NCBI GenBank assembly: GCA_003138795.1
Contig: PLHC01000046.1
Location: forward strand, 1-39,488
Length of the DNA stretch: 39,488 nt
Source: Granulicella sp.
GTDB lineage: Bacteria > Acidobacteriota > Terriglobia > Terriglobales > Acidobacteriaceae
Reading direction: 5' to 3'
Position numbers and translations under genes: made by a program. Under the pieces are notes generated by a model. That model saw only the letters and a program-made list of their open reading frames with translations, did not search any database and was not told the DNA's origin. Below are positions 15,536-24,337 of the stretch, piece after piece. Positions within the stretch are counted from its first letter, which is position 1; each line of letters begins with the position of its first letter.

Positions 15536-17113
15536 TTACCGTCGGCTGCGATGGAGCCAATATTTCATTCCGAGAAGAGTAACTTCGAGTTTGAATCTCC
15601 AGGTCGATTGATAGCTCAAAGACATGTCTACGCCGTGATGACAGTGACACCTAGTGTCCCTGATCGTTTTTCTCAGGGCCTTGGCCGTATCGCTCGCCAA
15701 TAAGCTATGGATATTGTAGTCGAACTCTCTAATATTGCCCATTTTCCATCTATCCTGATCGAGCCCCTCCGGGTATCCAAGGTTCTCGCATGGAAACACG
15801 TCTCCCTCTGGTGACATAACCACGCGCAGTTTCCCAGACTGGCAGGGAACATAGAACTTCGGATTTTGATAATATCGCGCGATCTTCATTCGAATCAATT
15901 CGCGATAGGCTCTAATAAAGGGATTGTGTGACTTGGATTCACAATGAAGTTGGTGATTTAGCTCTTCGAATTTCTGGAGATCAAGCTTTGGGTGATAACT
16001 TTTATGCGGCCTGACTAATGCAAAGCTAATGTCATCGGGTCTGACTCTATTTCTTATGTAGGACATCAACTCATCAATTTTCGATTGATTGTAATCGCCA
16101 AAAGTGGTGATGACGCATAAGGATATATTCTTGAACCTTTTGACATTTTCCTGAACCTTTATTACTGTGCCTTCCCAAAGCTGAAACGCCTTTGGATGAA
16201 CGCTAAACTCATTCATTTCCTGACCTAATGCATTCAGCGAAAAGTGAAATCTAAGGTACTTCTTGCTTTTCTCCCCAAATAGTTGCACGACCTTGGTGGC
16301 GTTCTTTTCCTGGGAGCCGTTCGTTGGAAGACAGACGGTCTCTGTGTTCCAGTCCTGCGCCACGGAAAGAACAAGTTCAGAGATGTCGTTGCGCATCAAT
16401 GGCTCGCCTCCGCCTATATGCACCCTTTGCATTGAATGAATGTGCTTACCCATCTCTTGAACCTCTTCAACAGACAAAAACTTTGTCTTTTTCACGTTGA
16501 GTTTGTCCAACAGAAAGCAATGCCTGCATCGAAAGTTGCATTTATCAGTCACAAAGAAAGTCATCTCCAACAGGCGATTCTTGAATATCAAGCCGTCGAT
16601 ATTGCGAAACACGTTGTACCCGCTCTTCCTATCCGGGCGCGTCTCTAAGACGGAGATTCGAGAGATGGCAGGAGCTACTTCATTCTGAATGGTCAGGTTT
16701 GGTTCGAACGATTCAGCGTCTTTCAGTTTTTCAGTAAGATTTGCAACATCATACAACGCAAGAATTCTTCCATGGATTTCAAGATAGCGTACCAATTCAG
16801 TCTGCCCCAATCCAGAATCAAGCGCTTCTCCCTCCTCTTTCAGGCGAGGAACAGCAATCACTTTCTTCTTCAGCTTTAGGCATTCGTAAATACTTCCGTA
16901 ACCGCCATGCGTGACAACTATTCGGGCATCCCTAATCTTGCGTTCGATTTCGCTGTGGGACATAAACCTGAAATATGTTGCGTGCTTCGGCAATGTCGTA
17001 GAGTTCCCGAGTTGCACCTCTACCCGATCTTCGCTCGACTCCGCATAAGTATCAATTGCCTCGATAAGTCTTCGGAAATCGTAGGGATTGGTTCCTAGTA
17101 ACACAAGTACCAT
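15536..17113 (-). CDS. Alg13-like glycosyltransferase fused to radical SAM/SPASM-like enzyme
   Basis: One polypeptide of 525 residues. Residues 1-160 resemble the GT28 C-terminal/Alg13 fold, with RFMSHSEIERKIRDARIVVTHGG, GSIYECL and a VPR...E...GQ..L UDP-sugar loop. Residues 183-420 are a radical SAM domain: CNFRCRHC (Cys192, 196, 199), GGGEP (234-238), LPTNGS and RFHFSLNA. The C-terminus has Cys424, Cys442 (SPEGDVFPC), Cys489 and Cys491, a SPASM-like set that could bind an auxiliary cluster. The ATG at 17113 overlaps the Alg14-like stop by one base (TGATG), so translation is coupled and a complex is likely. Expected chemistry: the Alg13/14 pair transfers a sugar to a lipid-linked or protein acceptor, and the radical SAM part modifies the acceptor or sugar. 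Substrate unknown. AT-rich relative to its neighbours. Confidence 0.85.
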   Translation of the reverse strand: MVLVLLGTNPYDFRRLIEAIDTYAESSEDRVEVQLGNSTTLPKHATYFRFMSHSEIERKIRDARIVVTHGGYGSIYECLKLKKKVIAVPRLKEEGEALDSGLGQTELVRYLEIHGRILALYDVANLTEKLKDAESFEPNLTIQNEVAPAISRISVLETRPDRKSGYNVFRNIDGLIFKNRLLEMTFFVTDKCNFRCRHCFLLDKLNVKKTKFLSVEEVQEMGKHIHSMQRVHIGGGEPLMRNDISELVLSVAQDWNTETVCLPTNGSQEKNATKVVQLFGEKSKKYLRFHFSLNALGQEMNEFSVHPKAFQLWEGTVIKVQENVKRFKNISLCVITTFGDYNQSKIDELMSYIRNRVRPDDISFALVRPHKSYHPKLDLQKFEELNHQLHCESKSHNPFIRAYRELIRMKIARYYQNPKFYVPCQSGKLRVVMSPEGDVFPCENLGYPEGLDQDRWKMGNIREFDYNIHSLLASDTAKALRKTIRDTRCHCHHGVDMSLSYQSTWRFKLEVTLLGMKYWLHRSRR

Positions 17114-17559
17114 CACATTACCCTCAAGAACTTTGCCTTTGGATAGAAAGCGAAGAGATTTGGCGATTGAATGAAAAAATGATCGGAAAAGTGATAAAGC
17201 AGCCTCCCCGTCTTTGAGGGGAATTGGATTCTTGATCCGCTTTCAACGAATATGGTCTTACATCCCAGAATCTTGCCGATCAAGAACAGAGCAATACTCT
17301 GACCACCACCAGTGGAGAGAATTATTTCCGGCGTTGTTTTTCGATAAATAGCAAATGATTGGACGATATTAAGAATATATTTATGAAGGCTTCGATGCGG
17401 ATCAACAATAAAGATCATGTTTGGTGAGGCGGTTTCCAACAAATGAGGGAGACGTGTGGTCACGTAAACCACATCAGACCCGCTGACCAACTCAAGCGCA
17501 ATCCTAGCTTCGCGCAAGTGCCCGCCACCTGGGGCGACAGCTAGAATTCTAGCTTTCAA
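17113..17559 (-). CDS. Alg14-like membrane partner of the fused glycosyltransferase
   Basis: A protein of 148 residues with the Alg14/EpsE-type pattern: RILAVAPGGGHLREARIALE at the N-terminus, STGGGQSIALFLIGKILGCKTIFVESGSRI (nucleotide-sugar site) and FSDHFFIQSP at the end. In the family, Alg14 anchors and activates the soluble Alg13 catalytic half; here the Alg13-like half is fused to a radical SAM domain in the next gene. The start is a TTG at 17559, the only in-frame start after an upstream TAA TGA; AAAGGA lies 13 bases before it. It has lower GC than the chromosomal genes around the element, which suggests transfer. Confidence 0.85.
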   Translation of the reverse strand: MKARILAVAPGGGHLREARIALELVSGSDVVYVTTRLPHLLETASPNMIFIVDPHRSLHKYILNIVQSFAIYRKTTPEIILSTGGGQSIALFLIGKILGCKTIFVESGSRIQFPSKTGRLLYHFSDHFFIQSPNLFAFYPKAKFLRVM

Positions 17560-17603
17560 GGAGGAAATCCTTTCGAGAAAAACACCGAGTCTATCTACTC
17601 ATT

Positions 17604-17804
17604 ACACTCCACAAGATACTCCACAAGCTGATTTGGCCTATCTCGGTGCAGTGCCGGGTGCTGCTGGTGAGCGTCTCTGGCTATCATCAACACCTGGCGC
17701 GATGCGTGCATATTGCCCAGCGCCGTCACCTCAGCGACGAAGCACTGCTGGTTCACATCAGCGCCGTCTATGCGGAGAATCGCGGCGCATACCTATCGCC
17801 GTAG
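17604..17804 (+). pseudogene. Remnant of an IS3-family transposase (OrfB)
   Basis: One frame reads WPISVQCRVLLVSVSGYHQH, then HLSDEALLVHISAVYAENRG, which is the N-terminal part of an IS3 OrfB (family knowledge). It stops at a TAG at 17802 with no integrase core after it. It has no start or terminal repeats, so it is a decayed insertion next to the cargo. Confidence 0.72.
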
Positions 17805-17955
17805 GCGCTTGGCGGGGTGGAACGCGCTTACATACTATGCGCTGGGCCGTCGGCGCGAGGTGGGCGCTGGTGGCTGGCCATTGTCAGAAAACTTTGCCAT
17901 TGTCAGAAAAAACATGAGAAGGAACCCAATTCCTTCAACAATCTGAACAAAATGA

Positions 17956-18004
17956 ACAAAGGCAAACTGTCCATAAGTGTTTATTCTGGACTGTTTACCT
18001 TTGT
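17956..18004. terminator. Large hairpin beyond tRNA-Val, possible terminator
   Basis: Arms of 18 bases at 17956-17973 and 17987-18004 pair at 16 positions around a 13-base loop. On the minus strand it lies about 24 bases after the tRNA-Val CCA end and is followed by TTCATTTTGTTC. It may be the tRNA terminator brought by the element. An att-binding role is also possible. Confidence 0.55.
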
Positions 18005-18027
18005 TTTCTTATACCTGCGGGAGTGAT

Positions 18028-18104
<77 letters not shown>

Positions 18105-18217
18105 ACTCCGGGCATGAACCTAAGTGTAGGCGATAGCAGGAAACGGAGCAATCATTTAGATGGGCACCGAGTCGGCCGAGAGATGGTCTGCGAGAGCATA
18201 GGGATCACGGTTGACGT

Positions 18218-18925
18218 TTATACGGCCTCCTTCGCGCTGAGACCGCCAGTTTCGAGGGTGCGAATGAGGTCTGCTTTTACCGGATCCGAGATCGGCATCA
18301 TTCGGATGTGCGACTCCGTCTCGGCCACCGGATAGACATACGGGCGAAGTTCAAGCCGTCCATCTTCCCAGATCGCATAACAAGCGTCGGGTGTACCGGT
18401 CTTGGGCTGTCCGATGCTGCCATGATTGATGAGGGTTTGATCGCCAACACCGCGGATCAAGGGAACATGCGTGTGCCCAGTGACGACAATCTTCGCCCCC
18501 GTGGAAGCGACCTCGGAATCCCACCGGGATGCGTCTTTGTCCAGATATCCGAAGAGAGGATCCGATGGAGTCGCGTGACAAAGATAGAACGTGTGCTCGC
18601 CGAGGCGTCGCTCAATCGTCAATGGGAGCCGTTCGAGATAGCGCTTGGCGTCTGCAGAGAGGACATTGTCCGTGAATGCGCCTGTCTCTGCCGCCATTGC
18701 CCGGTACGGCGGGGAACACCGTGGGTCAACCGAGAACCCTATCGCGTGATCGTGATTGCCTCGCACGACGCAATGAGCGTGGGTGCGAACCCAATCCACA
18801 ACCTCGCATGGATTCGGTCCATAGTTGACCAGATCGCCGATCACCCAAAGCTCATCCCAGTCCTCGTGAAAAGACCGGAGAGCAGGGAAGTTGGCGTGAA
18901 TGTCAGAAATGATTGCAATTTTCAT
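18218..18925 (-). CDS. Calcineurin-like metallophosphoesterase (YfcE-like)
   Basis: A protein of 235 residues with the full motif set: SDIHANFPAL (D-x-H), GDLVNYGPNP (GD), RGNHDHA (GNHD) and GHTHVP (GHxH), plus LCHATP. These proteins are cytosolic phosphodiesterases or phosphatases with two metal ions; the substrate cannot be inferred. The ATG at 18925 (MKIAIISDIH) has GGGGA just upstream. A perfect palindrome lies 16-31 bases before the start. It is next to tRNA-Val, outside the element. Confidence 0.9.
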   Translation of the reverse strand: MKIAIISDIHANFPALRSFHEDWDELWVIGDLVNYGPNPCEVVDWVRTHAHCVVRGNHDHAIGFSVDPRCSPPYRAMAAETGAFTDNVLSADAKRYLERLPLTIERRLGEHTFYLCHATPSDPLFGYLDKDASRWDSEVASTGAKIVVTGHTHVPLIRGVGDQTLINHGSIGQPKTGTPDACYAIWEDGRLELRPYVYPVAETESHIRMMPISDPVKADLIRTLETGGLSAKEAV

Positions 18926-18940
18926 GCGTTCCCCAGAGCA

Positions 18941-18956
18941 CTGGCAACATTGCCAG
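18941..18956. promoter_or_regulatory. Palindrome upstream of the metallophosphoesterase
   Basis: CTGGCAACATTGCCAG, a perfect 16-bp palindrome 16 bases upstream of the ATG at 18925 (minus strand). It shares TGGCAAnnTTGCCA with 14411-14424. It may be an operator or an mRNA 5' hairpin. Confidence 0.5.
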
Positions 18957-19028
18957 CGCAAAAAATCTGAACTCGATCGCCCAGACTATCCATCAAATGC
19001 CGGAACTAAACATCCAGGTTCCCATGCG

Positions 19029-20630
19029 TTACTGCTGCTCCTCGCGCGAGTCCGAGGCATAACCGCGCTTTTCCGCGATTGATTTGGCCTGGGTAAACAA
19101 CGTCAGGTAGTCTGGGCCGCCAGCCTTGGAGTCCGTTCCGCTCAGGTTGAATCCGCCGAATGGATGCGCTCCCACCATTGCCCCCGTGCACTTGCGATTG
19201 AAGTAGAGATTGCCAACGTGGAACTCGTCGCGCGCACGATCGAGCTTCTTGCGTGAGTTGGAGTAGAGCGCTCCCGTCAGGCCGTACTCCGTGTTATTTG
19301 CAATAGCGAGCGCTTCGTCGAAGTTCCCCGACCGAATCACCGCGAGTATCGGACCAAAGATCTCTTCCTGCGCGAGCTTTGCCGTGGGTGCCACATCGAT
19401 GAATACCGTCGGCGCAATGTAGTAGCCGTTGCCGGGCATTTCGACTGCAGAACCGCCAGTGAGAAGCCTGCCCTCGCTCTTGCCGATCGCGATGTAGTCC
19501 AGCACTCGCTTCTTCGCAACCTCATTGATCACCGGACCGGTCTGGAAGTTCTCGGCGGGCGTGCCGATGCTCAGAGCCTCTACGCGCTCTTTTAGACGGT
19601 CGCAGAAGATGTCGTAGATCGGAGATTCGACGATGACGCGCGAGCAGGCCGAGCACTTCTGGCCATTGAAGCCGAAGGCCGAGGCGGTGACACCGTCGAC
19701 CGCCGCATCCAGGTCGCAGTCGGCGTCCACGATGATGGTGTCCTTGCCGCCAAGTTCCAGGATGGTGCGCTTGATGAAGTGTTGACGGGGTTGCGTGCGT
19801 GCCGCGCGCTCGTGGATCTCGAGGCCGACTTTCTTCGAGCCGGTGAAGGCGATGAAGCGGACCTGTGGGTGCTCGACCAGGGTGCGCCCGACCTCGGGAC
19901 CGCCCTGCACGAGGTTGATGACGCCATCGGGAAGACCGGCCTCCTCCATCAGCGCGAGAAAGCGTGCCGCGATGGTCGGGGCGTCGGGTGAGGGCTTGAG
20001 CACGACGGTGTTGCCAGAGACGATGGAGGCCGCGGTCATGCCCGCCATAATTGCCAGCGGGAAGTTCCAGGGTGGAATGACAGCTCCGACGCCGAGCGGG
20101 ACGTAGTGGAACAAGTTACGCTCACCGGGATATTGGATGGGTGTGGTTGCAGCGTCAAGACGCAGAGCCTCGCGCGCGTAGAACTCCAGAAAGTCGATGG
20201 TCTCGCCGACATCCGCATCGGCCTCGGCCCAGTTCTTTCCGACCTCGAGCGTCAGCCACGCGCAGAGGTCGAAATGGCGCTGGCGAATGAGCTCGGCTGC
20301 GCGCACCAGCAGAGCGGAGCGCTCGGCGAAGGGCGTCTTTCTCCAGGCAGCAAAGGCCGATTGGGCGGCGTCGACGGCCGCGTTGGCTTCTTTCGCGCTT
20401 GCGACGTAGTGGATCCCGATGATCTCGGAGGGGTTGGCGGGGTTAACGGAGTTGAAGGTCGTGGCCGTCTGGAGATCGCTACCCGCGATAATCAGGTCAT
20501 AGGTATGGCCGAGTTCAATACGGACGCGATCGAGCGCCTCGTGCATGGCGCGCTTGTTTTCCATGCTGGAAAAGTCGGTGAAAGGCTCGTTATGAAAGGC
20601 CGACAGGTTGCTGGGGGTGCTGGAGCGCAT
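19029..20630 (-). CDS. pruA: L-glutamate gamma-semialdehyde (P5C) dehydrogenase
   Basis: An NAD-dependent aldehyde dehydrogenase of 533 residues that oxidises glutamate semialdehyde to glutamate in proline and arginine breakdown. The catalytic Cys326 is in FNGQKCSACS and Glu292 in ILELGGKD; PPWNFPLAI and FTGSKKVG (NAD binding) are present. The N-terminal YDLIIAG segment and length fit the RocA-type P5C dehydrogenase rather than general aldehyde dehydrogenases. No proline dehydrogenase domain is fused. The start MRSSTPSN at 20630 has AGAGG upstream; an ATG at 20648 is the alternative. Confidence 0.92.
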   Translation of the reverse strand: MRSSTPSNLSAFHNEPFTDFSSMENKRAMHEALDRVRIELGHTYDLIIAGSDLQTATTFNSVNPANPSEIIGIHYVASAKEANAAVDAAQSAFAAWRKTPFAERSALLVRAAELIRQRHFDLCAWLTLEVGKNWAEADADVGETIDFLEFYAREALRLDAATTPIQYPGERNLFHYVPLGVGAVIPPWNFPLAIMAGMTAASIVSGNTVVLKPSPDAPTIAARFLALMEEAGLPDGVINLVQGGPEVGRTLVEHPQVRFIAFTGSKKVGLEIHERAARTQPRQHFIKRTILELGGKDTIIVDADCDLDAAVDGVTASAFGFNGQKCSACSRVIVESPIYDIFCDRLKERVEALSIGTPAENFQTGPVINEVAKKRVLDYIAIGKSEGRLLTGGSAVEMPGNGYYIAPTVFIDVAPTAKLAQEEIFGPILAVIRSGNFDEALAIANNTEYGLTGALYSNSRKKLDRARDEFHVGNLYFNRKCTGAMVGAHPFGGFNLSGTDSKAGGPDYLTLFTQAKSIAEKRGYASDSREEQQ

Positions 20631-20681
20631 GAAAACCTCTTGCATCATTTTAGGCCGGGAACTCAGGGCTTAGGGATATGG

Positions 20682-23600
20682 CTAATCTTCGGTGAGGCGT
20701 TCGGTCGACTTGGACATCAGCGCCGTGCGCTCGAGTTTGTCCCAACTGAAGCTCTTGCCATCGATGGCGCGCTTTACCGTTCGAATGAGCACCCAGGAGA
20801 AGAGTTGGCGATAGGTGAAACGTTGAATCCAGATGTGGAAGAGCAGCCACGCATCGCCTTTGCTGGCTGGGTGCTTACGCTCGAGCATGAACGCCAGCGC
20901 CGAGGCGGCGAAGTCGATCAGCAGGAAGGCAAGGAAAAACGTTAGCAGCTTGTAGAGGTCGGACGGGCTGGTGGTATCCGGGTGGAAGTGCTTATCGATG
21001 AAGTAGTGGATGACGCCCGCGACGAACATCAGGTCGATGAGCGGCGAGACGAGCGGAAGAAGTATCTGGAAGATCAGAATATTTGGTAATGCGAAGAGTC
21101 CCATGGCGCGGCGATTGGCGATGGCTCCGCGGTGTTTGAAGATTGCCTGCAAGATGCCGAAGGACCAGCGGAAGCGCTGGCGCGCCAAGCCATTGGCGTT
21201 GACAGGAGCCTCGGTGAAGGCTAGCGCCTGATCTTCGTAGATTACGGCGTATCCCTGCTCGAGCAGGTTCATCGTGAGATCTGCATCCTCGGCTACGGTG
21301 TCCGGATGATAGCCGCCGCCGGCTTTGACCGCGGCGGTCCGCCACGCGCCGATGGCCCCGGGAACGACCATGACGACGTCGAACAAATCCAGCGCCCTGC
21401 GCTCAAAGTTCTGGCTGGTGATGTACTCGAGCGCCTGCCAGCGGGTCCATAGATTCACCCGGTTGCCCACCTTCGCGTTCCCTGCAACGGCGCCGATATG
21501 TGGGTTTGCGAAGTGGCAGACGAGTCGCGAGATTGCGTCATGAGCGATGACACCATCGGCATCAATGCCAACGTAAATCTCCTCGTCGGTCTGGTTTAGT
21601 GCAAAATTGAGCGCGTCTGCTTTGCCGCCGTTCGGTTTCGTCAGCACCGTAACGCGACCGGCGGCGATCTCTTTCGCGTAGGTCTCGGAGGCTATCTGGA
21701 ACGTCTTGTCTTTGGAGCCATCGTCGATGACGATAATGCGGATGTTCTTGTAGTTGGACATCAGCACCGAGCGAATGGTTCGGACGATGACCTTCTCCTC
21801 GTTATAGGCGGGGATCAGCACAGCTACCCGCGGCTGGTAGTCGGGCGTGGCGAAGTTCTTGCGGTGGCGGAATCGGTCGATCGTAGCGAATAGGCCGATG
21901 ATGATCAGGCGGCCGCTCATCAGAACGTCACCGATGAAGAAGACGCCAATAACGAAGTGGTTGAAGAAGGAGATCAACAGAAACGCAATGGAGTCGATCG
22001 CCGCGTAGTAGCGCTGTCGTCCCTTTAGCGGCGGCATTACCTGGTCGCGTGTTTGGCCGATGAGCTGCGATACCGGGACGATCGTATACCCCTGCGCGCG
22101 GAGTGCCTTGATCAGCTCCGGCAACGCGGCGACTGTGGCAGAACGGTCGCCGCCGCCGTCGTGCATCAGGATGACCGAACCCTTCATCCATGGCTTTGTG
22201 TCAAATTGCGCAATCTGCTCGAAGACGCTGTTGATGACCGCCTGCGGTGTCTTGCGCGGATGCTCATCCCAGTCATTGGTGTCGATCTTGTCGCCGACGA
22301 TTACGTAGCCGAGGTGCTGAATGCGGTCGACAGGAGCAGCCTGGTCGTTCGTGTCCGGTTCCTGGTCAATTGAGTACGGTGGCCGGAAGTATACGGGCTG
22401 AACCCCCAGCTCCGCCGCAAACAGCCGCTCGGTGAGGTTCAACTGCAGGTCCACCTGGCGGTCGGAGATCTCGGAGATGTCGGGATGCGTGTAGGTGTGA
22501 TTGCCGATCTCGTGGCCCTCACGGTAGACGCGCTTTATCAGGCCGATATTGTCCTGCGCCTCCTCGCCAATCATGAAGAACGTACCCCTCACGTTGTACT
22601 GCTTCAGGATGTCGAGGATCTTCGGGGTCCACTCAGGATCCGGACCGTCATCGAAGCTGAGCGCTACTTCCTTGGGGTGATAGCCGTACTGCGAGAGGGT
22701 GTAGGGCAGGGGATAGGAGTCCATCGACTCGGACATCACACTGAGATACTGCGGCGGAATCGTCGTGTCGTCGTCCATCGTCAGAGTGCGATGGCCATTC
22801 TGCGGCTGGCTGGTGACGCGGAGAATGTCGCCGTCGCCCTCGGTGTCCACATCCTGGCCTGGAGCGACCTCCGCGAGTTCCTTCACGGGATCCGACTTGA
22901 GTGGATTGTCCCAGATCTTCCAGAGTGAATCGTCTTCCAGTCCCAGCCGCCACAGGGCGAAGGTCTGGATGCCAAGCGCGCGCGCGACGCGCATCTGGTT
23001 CAGCGCCGTCACAGCGTCGAGAAACCACACCTGATGTTGTACTTTCGCATCGACATCGTCATACGCGAAGCGTGGGTTCAGGGAGTCGCCGTCGAGGCTG
23101 ATCTTCGCTTCAGAGTCTGACGCCTCCTGCCAGGCCTCCTGCGTAGAGAGCATGGTCGTGTTCAGAATCACGTGGTTTGTGGGCGGCTTCGGCGCGCGAT
23201 GGCCCTTGCGCAGGTTCGGCGGGGCGGGTGGCAGCGCCGTGGTCCAGTCGTAGCCGTAACTGCCGATGGAGCAGATGATCTTTTCGCGCGGCACAACCTT
23301 CATCACCGTGCGCAGGTTGTTCGCAAACCAGTCCTGGCTGGCGATGGGGCCAGGATCGCTCTCGGTCTGATGCTCACCATAATTCATCAGCACAAGACCA
23401 TCGGAGTGGTTGGCGAGGAACTTCAGGTCGAGGCTGCCGAGGGTCACCGGGACATTGATATATAACCGCAGATTGCGCGGATGGAAGTCGTCGTATAAGG
23501 CCTGTACGAGCTGGCTATAGGCGACCTGAGCGTCCGGAGGAAGGCCCTGAAAGTCGAGCGTCAGCCCACGATACCGCGTGTTGGCGGCAAGAAACTGATC

Positions 23601-24236
23601 GACCTGGTGAACGAAGTTGGCTCGCGCCGCTCCGTTAAGAAGGAACTGCTCGACGCTCGGCTCGAAGGCCCCGTCGATGGGACTGTAGTTGTTCACCATC
23701 GGGAAGATTTCCGTATCTTCCTTGGCTGCAGTGATGGTACGGACGATCTTGTTCTCCCGGTCGACGCCATGCACGCCGGTCGAGTCGACGACGGCGAACG
23801 GGATATTGTCCGAGGTGTAGGCCGTCAACGATCCATTTGGCGTCACCACGTGCAGCCACTCGGGGAAGAGCAGATCGATCTGCTTCACGTGTTCTTTGAA
23901 CGAGGCGTAACTGGCCGGGTCCAGGTCGGTATAAAACGCCGCACGGAGGCCTTCGCCCTGGTTCAGGACCACGTCGGAAGGTTTGACGTCGGTCTTACGA
24001 TGGGCGGAGCGGTTGAGCTTCTCGCGTGGGTTGAGCTCAGGCGCAGGGGGATTAGAGAGAGCTCGATAGCGCTTTGTCGCGGAACGGAGATCGAGGCCCC
24101 GCATGGGCTTCATTCGTACCAGCCCGACGACGAAAAACACGCCTACGACAGCGCCTAGAAGAGCCAGCACGTCGAATATTCGCCGCAGCCGCTTCCAGCG
24201 TTTGCGTTGCGGATCGTAGAAGACTTGTTTGCGCAT
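20682..24236 (-). CDS. GH18-like / NodB deacetylase / GT2 synthase fusion protein
   Basis: About 1184 residues, with three modules and several membrane helices. A signal-anchor helix is at about 23-40. A GH18-like domain (100-440) has LTLDFQGLP, where the catalytic Glu of the usual DxE is Gln230. A NodB (CE4) deacetylase (520-720) has SFDDGPD (Asp529, 530), NHTYTHP (His580, 584), FRPPYS and LMHDGG. A GT2 synthase (802-1040) has IPAYNEE, DADG (892-895), EDADLT (983-988) and RQRFRW (QxxRW), and is followed by membrane helices. It resembles poly-N-acetylglucosamine deacetylase/synthase (PgaB/PgaC-like) in one chain. Likely role: synthesis and deacetylation of an exported polysaccharide. The ATG at 24236 is the start; divergent from the GT39-like gene. 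Confidence 0.9.
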   Translation of the reverse strand: MRKQVFYDPQRKRWKRLRRIFDVLALLGAVVGVFFVVGLVRMKPMRGLDLRSATKRYRALSNPPAPELNPREKLNRSAHRKTDVKPSDVVLNQGEGLRAAFYTDLDPASYASFKEHVKQIDLLFPEWLHVVTPNGSLTAYTSDNIPFAVVDSTGVHGVDRENKIVRTITAAKEDTEIFPMVNNYSPIDGAFEPSVEQFLLNGAARANFVHQVDQFLAANTRYRGLTLDFQGLPPDAQVAYSQLVQALYDDFHPRNLRLYINVPVTLGSLDLKFLANHSDGLVLMNYGEHQTESDPGPIASQDWFANNLRTVMKVVPREKIICSIGSYGYDWTTALPPAPPNLRKGHRAPKPPTNHVILNTTMLSTQEAWQEASDSEAKISLDGDSLNPRFAYDDVDAKVQHQVWFLDAVTALNQMRVARALGIQTFALWRLGLEDDSLWKIWDNPLKSDPVKELAEVAPGQDVDTEGDGDILRVTSQPQNGHRTLTMDDDTTIPPQYLSVMSESMDSYPLPYTLSQYGYHPKEVALSFDDGPDPEWTPKILDILKQYNVRGTFFMIGEEAQDNIGLIKRVYREGHEIGNHTYTHPDISEISDRQVDLQLNLTERLFAAELGVQPVYFRPPYSIDQEPDTNDQAAPVDRIQHLGYVIVGDKIDTNDWDEHPRKTPQAVINSVFEQIAQFDTKPWMKGSVILMHDGGGDRSATVAALPELIKALRAQGYTIVPVSQLIGQTRDQVMPPLKGRQRYYAAIDSIAFLLISFFNHFVIGVFFIGDVLMSGRLIIIGLFATIDRFRHRKNFATPDYQPRVAVLIPAYNEEKVIVRTIRSVLMSNYKNIRIIVIDDGSKDKTFQIASETYAKEIAAGRVTVLTKPNGGKADALNFALNQTDEEIYVGIDADGVIAHDAISRLVCHFANPHIGAVAGNAKVGNRVNLWTRWQALEYITSQNFERRALDLFDVVMVVPGAIGAWRTAAVKAGGGYHPDTVAEDADLTMNLLEQGYAVIYEDQALAFTEAPVNANGLARQRFRWSFGILQAIFKHRGAIANRRAMGLFALPNILIFQILLPLVSPLIDLMFVAGVIHYFIDKHFHPDTTSPSDLYKLLTFFLAFLLIDFAASALAFMLERKHPASKGDAWLLFHIWIQRFTYRQLFSWVLIRTVKRAIDGKSFSWDKLERTALMSKSTERLTED

Positions 24237-24323
24237 CGATAGCAAAACGTTCTTCTAATGATACTACCCATGCGCTTATGGCACCGGGGGCAGGGGGGCG
24301 TGCGAGAGAGAGCCGATGCCTCG

Positions 24324-24329
24324 TATGAT
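24324..24329 (+). promoter_or_regulatory. Putative -10 box of the GT39-like gene
   Basis: TATGAT ends 8 bases before the ATG at 24338. The mRNA would be leaderless or nearly so; GCAGAGAA in between could still act as a weak ribosome site. Confidence 0.4.
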
Positions 24330-24337
24330 GCAGAGAA

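Larger units (their letters stand above)
17560..18027. other. Non-coding right end of the element
   Basis: Besides the IS3 remnant this holds two CATTGTCAGA motifs (17879-17888, 17898-17907; the longer repeat GCCATTGTCAGAAAA occurs at 17877-17891 and 17896-17910) and the large hairpin at 17956-18004. No intact gene was found. A small peptide substrate for the radical SAM enzyme is not obvious here. Confidence 0.55.
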
